DNA from: DTPS01 sp049591295
GTDB lineage: Bacteria > Acidobacteriota > UBA4820 > DSQY01
Reading direction: 5' to 3'
Length of the DNA: 64,000 nt
NCBI GenBank assembly: GCA_049591295.1
Contig: JBAWEQ010000080.1
Coordinates: 5,677 to 69,676 of the forward strand
The translations under genes were made by a program, and so were the position numbers. Shown piece after piece: positions 16,529 to 24,778 of the stretch (within the stretch, counting starts at the first letter, position 1; each line of letters opens with the position of its first letter). Below the pieces are notes generated by a model. The model saw only the letters and a list, made by a program, of their open reading frames with translations. It had not been told where the DNA came from and did no database searches.

Positions 16529-17308
16529 GTGAGCCACCACGATCTACATTCCCGCTCCCAGCGCGGCCCGTCACAGGTTTCGATCCAGGGCCTCTTTCCC
16601 AGGCGAGTGACCATCGTCGCGGGCCATTTCGGGAGCGGCAAGACGGAGATCACGCTGAACGCCGCCGTGCGGCTGGCCCGCGAAGGCCAGACGGTCTCCC
16701 TCGTGGACCTGGACGTGGTCAAGCCCTACTTCCGCTCCCGGTCGGCGCGGGAGCTGCTGCGTCTCTCCGGCGTCGAACTCGTGGCGCCCATGGGCGAGTT
16801 CTACTCCTCCGACCTGCCCATCATCCTTCCCCAGATCCGCCAGCGCCTTCTGGACGGGACTCGCAAGGTGTTCATGGATGCGGGCGGGGACGACACCGGG
16901 GCCCGGGTGGTCGGCTCCCTCACCGACGTCATTCCGCCCGCCGAGAGCGAATTCCTCCTGGTCCTGAACTTCCGCAGGCCCTTCACCCCCGACGTGGATT
17001 CGGCCCTGGCCATGGCCAGGGAGATCGAGGCGAGGGGGCGGATGCGTCTCACGGGCCTGCTCTCCAACACGCACCTCATGGGCGAGACAACGGGGGAGGT
17101 GGTCCGGGAGGGCTTTCGGCTGGCCGCCGAGACGGCCCGGCGCCTCGGCCTGCCCCTGTTGGCCGTGGCCGTCGAGGAGGGCCGGGATCTGGGGCTCTGT
17201 GCCGAGGAGTTCCCCTGCCCGATCCTACCCATCACACGAATCGTCAAGCCCCCCTTCGAGGCGGACCGCGAGCAGCGCGCCGTGGGCCCCCTCTTCGTGG
17301 TGGGCTGA
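16529..17308 (+). CDS. P-loop ATPase (CobQ/MinD/ParA type) of the oxidoreductase operon
   Basis: 259 aa. Walker A GHFGSGKTE near residue 31, VDLDVVKPYFRSR (switch-like), and DAGGDDTGARVVG near 125 match the MinD/ParA-like SIMIBI fold. Members commonly sit next to 2-oxoacid:ferredoxin oxidoreductase genes, as here, and may help assemble the complex; this role is inferred from context. The GTG at 16529 was chosen because AAAGGGGA lies about seven bases upstream; TTG at 16502 is possible. Confidence 0.8.
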   Translation: MSHHDLHSRSQRGPSQVSIQGLFPRRVTIVAGHFGSGKTEITLNAAVRLAREGQTVSLVDLDVVKPYFRSRSARELLRLSGVELVAPMGEFYSSDLPIILPQIRQRLLDGTRKVFMDAGGDDTGARVVGSLTDVIPPAESEFLLVLNFRRPFTPDVDSALAMAREIEARGRMRLTGLLSNTHLMGETTGEVVREGFRLAAETARRLGLPLLAVAVEEGRDLGLCAEEFPCPILPITRIVKPPFEADREQRAVGPLFVVG

Positions 17309-17322
17309 GAAAGGAGCCGCTT

Positions 17323-17556
17323 GTGCCGCAGATCGTCATCAACCGCGAACTCTGCAAGGGCTGCGAGCTGTGCGTGCACGCCTGCCCGCAGAAGATCCTG
17401 GGCATGGCCAAGGAGATCAACTCCAAGGGCTATTTCTTCGCTCAGGTGGAAGAGCAGAAGCGGTGCATCGGGTGCCGGCTCTGCTGCATCACCTGCCCCG
17501 ACGTGGCCATCCAGATGCGCGTCCACGGGACCATGGTTCACTACTTTGCCTATTGA
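17323..17556 (+). CDS. Ferredoxin subunit (delta) of 2-oxoacid:ferredoxin oxidoreductase
   Basis: 77 aa with two [4Fe-4S] motifs, CKGCELCVHACP and CIGCRLCCITCP, in the short KorD/VorD-like format. GTG start with AAGGAG seven bases upstream. It should pass electrons from the thiamine-dependent alpha/beta core to soluble ferredoxin or to the NuoEF-like module downstream. It stands 14 bases after the ATPase gene. Confidence 0.9.
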   Translation: MPQIVINRELCKGCELCVHACPQKILGMAKEINSKGYFFAQVEEQKRCIGCRLCCITCPDVAIQMRVHGTMVHYFAY

Positions 17557-17599
17557 AGGCTCATGGCGAATTCAACAAGACGGCCGACGGCGAGCCGCT

Positions 17600-17705
17600 T
17601 CGGGATGCCGAGATGAGGAGATGAGGAGATGTCGAAGGGAACCGGCGGGAGGTGCTGCGGGTTCTTCTTGTCCCCCGTCCCTTGTCCCCTGTCCCCTGTC
17701 GCGCC
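17600..17705. repeat. Octamer and 'cccctgtc' repeats between ferredoxin and alpha subunit
   Basis: gagatgag units at 17611-17632 and 'cttgtcccctgtcccctgtc' at 17679-17698. They interrupt an otherwise compact operon with 188 non-coding bases. Confidence 0.6.
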
Positions 17706-17744
17706 TCGCGCTCCTCACTCCTCACTATCCCACGAGGGTCCCAC

Positions 17745-18833
17745 ATGGCTAAGAAATTGATGAAGGGCAGCGAGGCCATCGGCGAGGCGGCCATCCAGGC
17801 CGGCTGCAAGCTCTTCTTCGGCTACCCCATCACGCCGCAGAACGAGATCCCCGAATACATGTCCCACCGCCTGCCGCAGATAGGCGGGACTTTCGTCCAG
17901 GCGGAGAGCGAGGTGGCGGCCTCGAACATGATCTACGGCGCCGCCGGCTCGGGGGAGCGCGTCTTCACCTCCTCCTCCTCGCCGGGCATCTCGCTCATGC
18001 AGGAGGGGATCTCCTACATCGCCGGCTCGGAGCTGCCTGTGGTTCTGGTCAACATCATGCGCGCCGGGCCCGGCCTGGGCGGAATCCTGCCCAGCCAGGC
18101 GGACTACTTCCAGGCCACCAAGGGAGGAGGCCACGGCGACTACCGCCTCCTCGTGCTGGCGCCGTGGTCCGTGCAGGAGGCGGCGGACCTCATCCAGGAC
18201 GCCTTCGACCTGGCCGACTTCTACCGGAACCCCGTGATGATCCTGGGCGACGGCCTCATCGGCCAGATGATGGAGCCCGTGGAGTTCCATCCCGACCGCA
18301 AGCCCTGCAAAGAGCTCAAGCCCAAGGAGTGGGCGGCCACCGGCTGCAAGGGGGACCGGCCCACCAACATCATCAACTCCCTTTTCCTGGACCCGGCCGC
18401 CCTTGAGCAGCACAACCACAAGCTTCAGGCCAAGTACGAGGCCATGGCGCGGGACGAGATCCGATGCGCCGAGTACGGCACCGAGGAGCCTTACGACGTC
18501 CTGATCGTGGCCTACGGCACCGTGGCCAGGGTCTGCGTCACGGCCCTGGAGGACCTGAAGGAGGCGGGCATCCGCGCCGCCATGGTCCGGCCCATCACCC
18601 TCTTCCCCTTCCCCTACGCCCGGGTCCGGGCCGCCTCCGAAAAGGCCAAGGCGGTCCTGGTGGTGGAGCTCTCCTGCGGCCAGATGGTGGAGGATGTGCG
18701 CCTGGCCGTGGAGGGGACCCGTCCGGTTCACTTCTACGGCCGCCAGGGCGGCATGCTCGTGACCCCCGAGGAGGTGGTGGACGAGATCCGGCGCCTCCTC
18801 ACGGGGCCGCAACAGGAGGCCGACCATGCTTGA
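17745..18833 (+). CDS. vorB: 2-oxoacid:ferredoxin oxidoreductase alpha subunit (VorB/KorA type)
   Basis: 362 aa. The N-terminal domain has MKGSEAIGEAAIQAGCKLFF, GYPITPQNEIPEYMS and EVAASNMIYGAAGSGERVFT. The C-terminal transketolase-like domain has VLIVAYGTVARVC and ends EEVVDEIRRLL. The GYPITPQNEIPEYM form resembles proteins annotated as VorB (2-ketoisovalerate type), but the 2-oxoglutarate type (KorA) is close and substrate cannot be settled by eye. It oxidatively decarboxylates a 2-oxoacid to acyl-CoA with the beta and gamma subunits. It overlaps beta by eight bases. Confidence 0.9.
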   Translation: MAKKLMKGSEAIGEAAIQAGCKLFFGYPITPQNEIPEYMSHRLPQIGGTFVQAESEVAASNMIYGAAGSGERVFTSSSSPGISLMQEGISYIAGSELPVVLVNIMRAGPGLGGILPSQADYFQATKGGGHGDYRLLVLAPWSVQEAADLIQDAFDLADFYRNPVMILGDGLIGQMMEPVEFHPDRKPCKELKPKEWAATGCKGDRPTNIINSLFLDPAALEQHNHKLQAKYEAMARDEIRCAEYGTEEPYDVLIVAYGTVARVCVTALEDLKEAGIRAAMVRPITLFPFPYARVRAASEKAKAVLVVELSCGQMVEDVRLAVEGTRPVHFYGRQGGMLVTPEEVVDEIRRLLTGPQQEADHA

Positions 18834-19605
18834 GACCGTCTTCTGCCGGACACCGGCCCTCGCCGACGTCACCACGCACTACTGCCCCGGGTGCACCCAC
18901 GGCGTCATCCACCGGCTCGTGGCCGAGGTGGTGGACGAGCTGGGGCTGAGGGAGCGCACCATCGGCATCGCTCCCGTGGGCTGCTCGGTCCTCGCCTACA
19001 ACTACTTCACCACGGACTTCCAGGAGGCCTCCCACGGACGGGCGCCGGCCGTGGCCACGGGGGTCAAGCGGGCGCGTCCCGACCTCATCGTCTTCTCCTA
19101 CCAGGGGGACGGCGATCTCGCCTCCATCGGCATGGGAGAGATCGTCCACTGCGCCAACCGGGGCGAGAAGATCACGGTGATCTTCGTGAACAACGCCATC
19201 TACGGCATGACGGGCGGCCAGATGGCCCCCACCACCATGCCGGGCCAGATCGCCACGACGTGCCCGCTGGGGCGCGACGTGGAGCTTGCCGGCTACCCCA
19301 TCCGCGTGGTCGAGCTGCTCTCCACCCTGAGAACCCCGGCCTTCATCGCCCGAGCGTCGGTCCACACACCCCTCTACACGGTCAACGCCAAGGAGATGCT
19401 CCGGCGCGCCTTCCGCCATCAGGCGGAGGGCCGTTGCTTCTCCCTCGTGGAGATCCTCTCCACCTGCCCCACGAACTGGGGCCTGCCTCCCGCCGAGGCC
19501 ACGCAGTGGCTGGAGCAGAACATGCTCCCCTACTACCCTCTGGGGATCTTCAAGGAACCGGGCGGCGAGGACCGCGCCCCCAGCCCCCTGGGAGGACGAA
19601 AGTGA
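18826..19605 (+). CDS. 2-oxoacid:ferredoxin oxidoreductase beta subunit (thiamine diphosphate binding)
   Basis: 259 aa. HYCPGCTHGVIHRLVAE carries the two N-terminal cluster cysteines. GIAPVGCSVLAYNYF, the thiamine-diphosphate motif YQGDGDLASIGMGEIVHCAN, and NNAIYGMTGGQMAPTT follow. This is the catalytic small subunit that pairs with the preceding alpha subunit. Its stop is followed by a dispersed inverted repeat before gamma. Confidence 0.93.
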   Translation: MLETVFCRTPALADVTTHYCPGCTHGVIHRLVAEVVDELGLRERTIGIAPVGCSVLAYNYFTTDFQEASHGRAPAVATGVKRARPDLIVFSYQGDGDLASIGMGEIVHCANRGEKITVIFVNNAIYGMTGGQMAPTTMPGQIATTCPLGRDVELAGYPIRVVELLSTLRTPAFIARASVHTPLYTVNAKEMLRRAFRHQAEGRCFSLVEILSTCPTNWGLPPAEATQWLEQNMLPYYPLGIFKEPGGEDRAPSPLGGRK

Positions 19606-19607
19606 AG

Positions 19608-19695
19608 AACCACCAAGACACCAAGACACGGACAGACCTGGGGTCCTTTGCAGCCGAGGATTTCTTCTTGGTGCCTTCGTGCCTTTGTGGTGAAT
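19608..19695. repeat. Inverted pair of ACCAAGACACC-family repeats
   Basis: Left arm 19608-19629 (accaccaagacaccaagac then acg) and right arm 19667-19695 (ttggtgccttcgtgcctttg then tggtgaatc) are imperfect reverse complements, 17 of 21 aligned bases by hand. The transcript could fold into a long hairpin between the beta and gamma subunit genes. Confidence 0.7.
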
Positions 19696-19713
19696 CCTTT
19701 TCCGGAGCTTTCC

Positions 19714-20274
19714 ATGCAGAATGATGTGATCATGGCGGGGTTCGGGGGCCAGGGCGTCCTGCTCATCGGGAAGATGCTGGCCTACGCCGGGATGCACGCC
19801 GGCAAGGAGGTCTCCTGGATGCCCTCCTACGGCCCCGAGATGCGCGGCGGCACGGCCAACTGCACGGTGGTCATCTCGGACCGCCCCGTGGGCTCGCCCG
19901 TCATCCAGTGCCCCAGGGCCGTGCTGGCCATGAACCTGCCCTCGCTGGACAAGTTCGAGTCCGCCCTCAAACCCGGCGGCCTTCTGCTGGTCAACACCTC
20001 CCTCATCAACCGCGAGCCCAAGCGGAGCGACGTGCGCGTGGTGAAGGTGCCCGCCAACGACATCGCCAACGAGCTGAAGAACCCCAAGGGGGCCAACATG
20101 GTGGCCCTCGGCGCCTACCTGGGCGCCACGGAGGCGGTGCCCCTGGAGGAGATGGAGAAGCTCATCCGGGACACCTTCGCCAGCAAGCCCGCCGTCGTCG
20201 AAGCCAACATCCAGGCCCTGCGCCGAGGCCACGAGCTGGGCCGCGCCCAGAGCCGGGGGGAGGGACATCCATGA
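19714..20274 (+). CDS. 2-oxoacid:ferredoxin oxidoreductase gamma subunit
   Basis: 186 aa. GFGGQGVLLIGKMLAYAGM opens the domain, followed by SYGPEMRGGTANCTVVIS and ALKPGGLLLVNTSLI, all typical of the gamma subunit. ATG at 19714 with CGGAG upstream. It completes the delta-alpha-beta-gamma set and overlaps the NuoE-like gene by four bases (ATGA). Confidence 0.93.
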   Translation: MQNDVIMAGFGGQGVLLIGKMLAYAGMHAGKEVSWMPSYGPEMRGGTANCTVVISDRPVGSPVIQCPRAVLAMNLPSLDKFESALKPGGLLLVNTSLINREPKRSDVRVVKVPANDIANELKNPKGANMVALGAYLGATEAVPLEEMEKLIRDTFASKPAVVEANIQALRRGHELGRAQSRGEGHP

Positions 20275-20756
20275 TCGAACAGAGCTGCGCCCAGACGGCA
20301 CCCCTGGAGGAGATCCTCGACCGCTACCCGCGGGAGGAGGCCTCCCTCATCCAGGTCCTCCAGGACGTGCACCGGGCCTACAACTACCTGCCCTGCGACG
20401 TGCTGGCCAAGGTGAGCGAAAGCCTCGGAGTGCCCCTCGCCAAAGTCTTCTCGGTCTCCACCTTCTACAAGGCCTTTTCCCTGACGCCCCAGGGAAAGAT
20501 CATCGTCAGGGTCTGCACCGGAACCGCCTGCCACATCCGCGGGGCCACGCAGCTCATCGACGAGGCCCGGCGGCTTCTGGAGATCGCCCCCGGCGAGACC
20601 ACCCCGGACATGGGCTTCACCCTCAAGACGGTGAACTGCGTCGGGGCCTGCGCCATGGCCCCGGTCCTCATCGTGGGGGAGAAGGTCCACGGCAACACCA
20701 AGCCGGCCAAAGTCGCCAAGGCTCTCGGCGTGGAGGAGAAACACCATGCGCATTGA
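20271..20756 (+). CDS. NuoE-like [2Fe-2S] subunit (thioredoxin-fold)
   Basis: 161 aa. A helical N-terminus (SLIQVLQDVHRAYNYLPCDVL) and the thioredoxin-like [2Fe-2S] domain with C-x4-C in CTGTACH and a second pair in CVGAC match NuoE and HydC/HndA-type subunits. It should pass electrons between the flavin of the NuoF-like partner and other clusters. It is coupled to gamma upstream and overlaps NuoF-like downstream by 11 bases. Confidence 0.92.
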   Translation: MIEQSCAQTAPLEEILDRYPREEASLIQVLQDVHRAYNYLPCDVLAKVSESLGVPLAKVFSVSTFYKAFSLTPQGKIIVRVCTGTACHIRGATQLIDEARRLLEIAPGETTPDMGFTLKTVNCVGACAMAPVLIVGEKVHGNTKPAKVAKALGVEEKHHAH

Positions 20757-22650
20757 CAGCAGGGAGCGCTTCGACGCCGCGGTGAGCGAGGCCCTCGCCG
20801 GCCGAGAGGGTCACAAGACCGAGATCCTGGTCTGCTGCGGCACGGGCTGCCTGGCCAACGGGAGCCAGAAGGTGGCCGAGGCCTTTGCAGAGGAAGTGGA
20901 GAAGCGGGGCCTTAAGGCCAGCGTCGGCCTCTTCACCAAGAAGACCGGCTGCCACGGCTTCTGCGAGAAGGGGCCGCTGGTGGTCCTCCAGCCCTCGGGC
21001 GTCCTCTACACCAAGGTGGAGCCCCGGCACGTCCCGGACATCCTCGACAAGACGGTGGCCAAGGGAGAGCTGATCCCCCGCCTGCTCTACAAGGACCCCT
21101 CCACGAAGAAGCCCGTGGAGCGCTACGCCGAGGTCCCCTTCTACAAGAACCAGACCCGCATCGCCATGCGGAACATCGGCAAGATCGATCCCGCGGACCT
21201 GGGCGACGCCCTCGCCCACGGCGCTTACGCCGGCCTGGCCAAGGCCCTCTTCGAGATGACCCCCGAGCAGGTGATCGCGGAGGTGGAGAGTTCGGGCTTG
21301 CGCGGCCGGGGCGGAGCCGGTTTCGTCACGGCCCGCAAATGGAAGGCCGCCCGCAAGGCCAAGGGAGAGAGGAAGTTCCTGCTGTGCAACGGGGACGAGG
21401 GCGACCCCGGCGCGTTCAAGGACCGCTCCATCATGGAGGGCGATCCCCACTCGGTGCTCGAGGGCATGGTGATCGGCGCCTACGCCGTCGGCGCCCACGA
21501 AGGGTACATCTACGTCCGCGACGAGTACCCCCTAGCCGTGGTCCACCTCACGCTGGCCATGGAACAGGCCCGGCAGGCGGGGATCCTGGGCCGCAACATC
21601 CTGGGAACGGGCTTCGACTTCGACATCCGCATCTCGCGGGGAGGAGGGGCCTTCGTCTGCGGCGAGTCCTCGGCTCTCATGCGCTCCCTCGAAGGCAAGA
21701 CAGGCGAGCCGCGCCAGAAGTACGTCCACGCCACGGAGCGCGGCCTCTTCGACTGTCCCACGGTTCTCAACAACGTGGAGACCTGGGCCGACGTGGGCGC
21801 CATCATCCAGAACGGGGGCGCCTGGTTCGCCGCCATGGGCACAGACAAGTCCAAGGGCACCAAGGCCTTCTCCCTGGTGGGCAAGGTGAAGAACACCGGG
21901 CTCATCGAACTGCCCATGGGCACCACGCTCCGCCACATCATCTACGACATCGGCGGGGGGATCCTGGGCGACCGGCCCTTCAAGGCCGTTCAGACGGGGG
22001 GCCCCTCGGGCGGCTGCCTGCCCGAATCGCACCTGGACGATCCCGTGGACTACGAGAAGCTCACCGAAGCCGGATCCATGATGGGTTCGGGCGGCATGAT
22101 CGTCATGGACGACCGAACCTGCATGGTGGACGTGGCCCGCTACTTCCTCCGCTTCCTCGTGGAGGAGTCCTGCGGCAAGTGCGTGCCCTGCCGGGAGGGG
22201 CTCAAGCAGATGCTCGTCATCTACGACGACCTCGTGGCCGGGCGCGGCAGGCCCGGAGACATCGAGCGCATCGAGCGGCTCAGCGCCGGCATGCAGCTCG
22301 GCAGCCTGTGCGAGCTGGGCAAGAGCGCCCCCAACCCCGTCCTCTCCACGCTGCGGTATTTCCGGGACGAGTACCTGGCCCACATCGAGCAGAAGGCCTG
22401 TCCCGCCGGCATCTGCAGGGACCTCACGGCCTACGAGATCCTGGAGAGCTGCGAGGGCTGCGGCGTCTGCCTCAAGGCCTGCCCCACCGAGGCCATCACG
22501 GGGGAGAAGAAGGCCCTCCACGTGATCCACCAGGGCAAGTGCATCTCCTGCGGGGCCTGCTACGAGGTCTGCCCCACCGACGCCATCCGCTTCTTCCCCA
22601 AGGCCGAGCTGGCCCCGGCGGCGGCCGCGAGCCGCGGAGGTGCCTCATGA
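20746..22650 (+). CDS. NuoF-like NAD(P)H-binding flavoprotein with extra [2Fe-2S] and 2x[4Fe-4S] domains
   Basis: 634 aa, longer than housekeeping NuoF. An N-terminal thioredoxin-like [2Fe-2S] domain (CCGTGC, CHGFC), the FMN/NADH core GRGGAGFVTARKWK and CNGDEGDPGAFKDRS, the [4Fe-4S] motif ESCGKCVPCREG, and a C-terminal two-cluster ferredoxin domain (CEGCGVCLKACP, CISCGACYEVCP) are all present. This layout is that of HydB/HndC-type subunits of bifurcating hydrogenases and relatives. No hydrogenase gene accompanies it. It probably exchanges electrons between ferredoxin and NAD(P). Confidence 0.93.
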   Translation: MRIDSRERFDAAVSEALAGREGHKTEILVCCGTGCLANGSQKVAEAFAEEVEKRGLKASVGLFTKKTGCHGFCEKGPLVVLQPSGVLYTKVEPRHVPDILDKTVAKGELIPRLLYKDPSTKKPVERYAEVPFYKNQTRIAMRNIGKIDPADLGDALAHGAYAGLAKALFEMTPEQVIAEVESSGLRGRGGAGFVTARKWKAARKAKGERKFLLCNGDEGDPGAFKDRSIMEGDPHSVLEGMVIGAYAVGAHEGYIYVRDEYPLAVVHLTLAMEQARQAGILGRNILGTGFDFDIRISRGGGAFVCGESSALMRSLEGKTGEPRQKYVHATERGLFDCPTVLNNVETWADVGAIIQNGGAWFAAMGTDKSKGTKAFSLVGKVKNTGLIELPMGTTLRHIIYDIGGGILGDRPFKAVQTGGPSGGCLPESHLDDPVDYEKLTEAGSMMGSGGMIVMDDRTCMVDVARYFLRFLVEESCGKCVPCREGLKQMLVIYDDLVAGRGRPGDIERIERLSAGMQLGSLCELGKSAPNPVLSTLRYFRDEYLAHIEQKACPAGICRDLTAYEILESCEGCGVCLKACPTEAITGEKKALHVIHQGKCISCGACYEVCPTDAIRFFPKAELAPAAAASRGGAS

Positions 22651-23420
22651 TCACCCTGACCGTCAACGGAAAGACCGTCCGCGCCCGGGAGGGTTCGCCC
22701 CTCCTGGAGGCCGTCCGCGCCGCCGGCGTCGAGATTCCGACCCTCTGCCAGCACGAGGCCCTGGAGCCCTGGGGGGGCTGCCGCCTCTGCCTGGTGGACG
22801 TGACCCGGCCCGAATGGAACGGCTGGGCCAAGATGGTGGTCTCCTGCATGTATCCCGCGGAGGAGGGGCTCATCGTCCAGACCCACACGGAGCGTGTCGT
22901 GGAGACGCGCAAGGTGGTGCTGGACCTGCTCCTCGCCCGCTGTCCCGAGACGCCTCTCATCCAGAGGCTGGCCCGGGAGCACGGCATCGAGGAGACCTCC
23001 TACCTGCCCAACCCCGAGCCCACGGACTGCATCCTCTGCGGCCTCTGCACGAGGGTCTGCGACCACATCGGCGTCTTTGCCATCAGCTCCGTGAACCGCG
23101 GTGCCGGCCGGGAGATCGCGCCCCCCTTCCACGAGGCCCCGCCCGACTGCATCGGCTGCCTGGCCTGCGCCGAGGTCTGCCCCACCTCCTGCATCCCCTA
23201 CGAGACCTCGGACGCCCGCAGGACCATCTGGAACAAGGCCTTCGAGATGGTGCGGTGCCCAAAGTGCGGCAAGGCCCACATCACGAAGGCCCAGGCCGAC
23301 TTCTACGCGGGCAGGAACGGCGTCCCGCGGAGCTACTTCGAGACCTGCGACGCCTGCAAGCGCCAGGAGATGGCCCACACCTTCAGCAAGCTCTCGGCGG
23401 GCGCTGGGGTGGTGCGGTGA
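22647..23420 (+). CDS. Short NuoG/HydA-N-like iron-sulfur protein
   Basis: 257 aa. A plant-type [2Fe-2S] domain (CQHEALEPWGGCRLC) is followed by two [4Fe-4S] motifs (CILCGLCTRVC and CIGCLACAEVCP). It ends with two further cysteine pairs (CPKC, CDAC) that could hold zinc. The molybdopterin-like part of NuoG and the H-cluster domain of HydA are absent, so it is a pure electron conduit. ATG overlaps the NuoF-like stop (ATGA). Confidence 0.88.
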   Translation: MITLTVNGKTVRAREGSPLLEAVRAAGVEIPTLCQHEALEPWGGCRLCLVDVTRPEWNGWAKMVVSCMYPAEEGLIVQTHTERVVETRKVVLDLLLARCPETPLIQRLAREHGIEETSYLPNPEPTDCILCGLCTRVCDHIGVFAISSVNRGAGREIAPPFHEAPPDCIGCLACAEVCPTSCIPYETSDARRTIWNKAFEMVRCPKCGKAHITKAQADFYAGRNGVPRSYFETCDACKRQEMAHTFSKLSAGAGVVR

Positions 23421-23460
23421 GGCGGCGGATGATAGGCGACGGAGAGAGGAGAGGCCAGCC

Positions 23461-23928
23461 ATGACGAAGATCTACCGCGTTACCATCGAGCGATGCATCG
23501 CCTGCGGCAAGTGCGAACTGGCCTGCGCCTTCGCGCACGGCAGCGAGGGCAGGCCCAGCAAGACGCGAATCAACATCTTCCGGCGCGGCCCCGAGCTGGG
23601 CACGCCCGTGGTCTGTTTCCAGTGCGACGACGCCGCCTGCGCCTCCATCTGCCCCACCCAGGCCCTCGTGCGCAACGAGGCGACCGGCGCCATCGAGATG
23701 CTGAGGGAGCGGTGCATCGACTGCCGCCTGTGCGTCGCCGCCTGCCCCTTCGGCAACATGCTCTGGGACGAGGCCTACCACTGCGTCCAAAAGTGCGACC
23801 TCTGCGGAGGAGACCCCAAGTGCGTCCCCTTCTGCCCGACGCATGCCCTGGAGTACGTGCCGGCCGATGAAGCCGCCGCCAAACCCGAACCGCTGGTTTG
23901 GGAGGAGGCGGTGAGGGCCGGAAGCTAG
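23461..23928 (+). CDS. Polyferredoxin, four [4Fe-4S] motifs (HycB/DmsB-like)
   Basis: 155 aa. Cysteine motifs in order: CIACGKCELAC, CFQCDDAACASICP, CIDCRLCVAACP and CDLCGGDPKCVPFCP. This is the pattern of electron-transfer subunits such as HydN, HycB or DmsB. GGAGAGG lies upstream of the ATG. As the last redox gene of the cluster it may connect the NuoEF-like module to another partner; no catalytic molybdenum subunit is nearby. Confidence 0.88.
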   Translation: MTKIYRVTIERCIACGKCELACAFAHGSEGRPSKTRINIFRRGPELGTPVVCFQCDDAACASICPTQALVRNEATGAIEMLRERCIDCRLCVAACPFGNMLWDEAYHCVQKCDLCGGDPKCVPFCPTHALEYVPADEAAAKPEPLVWEEAVRAGS

Positions 23929-23935
23929 AGGGAAC

Positions 23936-24035
23936 CGAGATGAGGAGATGAGGTAATGAGGTAATGAGGTGATGAGGGGATGAGGTCTCGCCCGATCTTC
24001 CTTCCATCATCCATCATCCATCATCCATCATCCCC
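23936..24035. repeat. GATGAGGT and ATCATCC tandem repeats
   Basis: gatgaggtaatgaggtaatg type octamers (23938-23984), then an ATCATCC heptamer run (24007-24032), directly upstream of the rubrerythrin ribosome binding site. Confidence 0.7.
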
Positions 24036-24048
24036 CAAGGAGCCGGCC

Positions 24049-24561
24049 ATGAGCGAACCGAAGGACCAGATCCGTGAGATCCTCAAGAAAGCCTACCAGA
24101 TCGAGGTGGACGGCTACACCTTCTACTCCCTGGCCGCCGACAAGTCCACCAAACCGGCCGTCCAGGAGCTCTTCGAAAAGCTCGCCAAGGACGAGACCGA
24201 GCACAAGACCTACCTGCGCGAGGTGATGCGGCGCTACGAGGCCGAGGGGACCGGAGCCTTCACGGTGGACCGGCGGGATCCCCAGGTCAAGGCCTTCACC
24301 GATGCCATCTTCACCCAGAAGTTCAAGGAGCAGGCCCACGGAGCGGCATTCGAGCTGGGCGCCCTCTCCGTGGGCATGCAGCTCGAGACCAACGCCATCG
24401 CCCACTTCTCCGCCGCGGCCGAGGCGGCCTCCGAGCGAGAGGTCCAGGAGTTCTACCGATTTCTCGCCCAGTGGGAACGGGGCCACTTCGAGGCCCTTCA
24501 GGCTCTCCACGCCCTCGTCCGGGCCGACTTCTGGGAGCAGGGGGGCTTCGCGCCGTTTTAG
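24049..24561 (+). CDS. Rubrerythrin-like ferritin-family diiron protein
   Basis: 170 aa, four-helix ferritin-like fold. Iron ligands can be seen in YQIEVDGYTFYSLA, KDETEHKTYL (ExxH) and WERGHFEAL (ExxH). The C-terminal rubredoxin domain of classical rubrerythrin is missing. It probably handles peroxide or iron in an oxygen-sensitive cell, consistent with the iron-sulfur-rich operon just upstream. AAGGAG six bases before the ATG. Confidence 0.82.
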   Translation: MSEPKDQIREILKKAYQIEVDGYTFYSLAADKSTKPAVQELFEKLAKDETEHKTYLREVMRRYEAEGTGAFTVDRRDPQVKAFTDAIFTQKFKEQAHGAAFELGALSVGMQLETNAIAHFSAAAEAASEREVQEFYRFLAQWERGHFEALQALHALVRADFWEQGGFAPF

Positions 24562-24640
24562 ACGCGAGACGCTAGACGCGAGACGCTGGACGCGAGGCGT
24601 TAGACGCCAGATGCGAGACGCGAGACGCAAAGAGCTTTCT
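24562..24640. repeat. GCGAGAC heptamer tract
   Basis: gacgcgagacgctagacgcg and further degenerate units run for nearly 80 bases directly after the rubrerythrin stop. Confidence 0.75.
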
Positions 24641-24705
24641 TCACGTCTCGTAGTTCCCCAGTCCCCTCACCCGGGCCCTTGCTCCCTACCCGCCCCCTCC
24701 CTGAG

Positions 24706-24735
24706 TTGACAGCCCCTTTCTTCGGCTTTTATAAT
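24706..24735 (+). promoter_or_regulatory. Near-consensus sigma-70 promoter of the pil cluster
   Basis: TTGACA at 24706-24711 and TATAAT at 24730-24735 are both perfect consensus hexamers with an 18-base spacer, standing in otherwise GC-rich DNA 44 bases before pilB. Confidence 0.8.
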
Positions 24736-24778
24736 GGATTAGTTATGATTTTTTTCTTGGGGAGGCCGGGAGCCTGCC

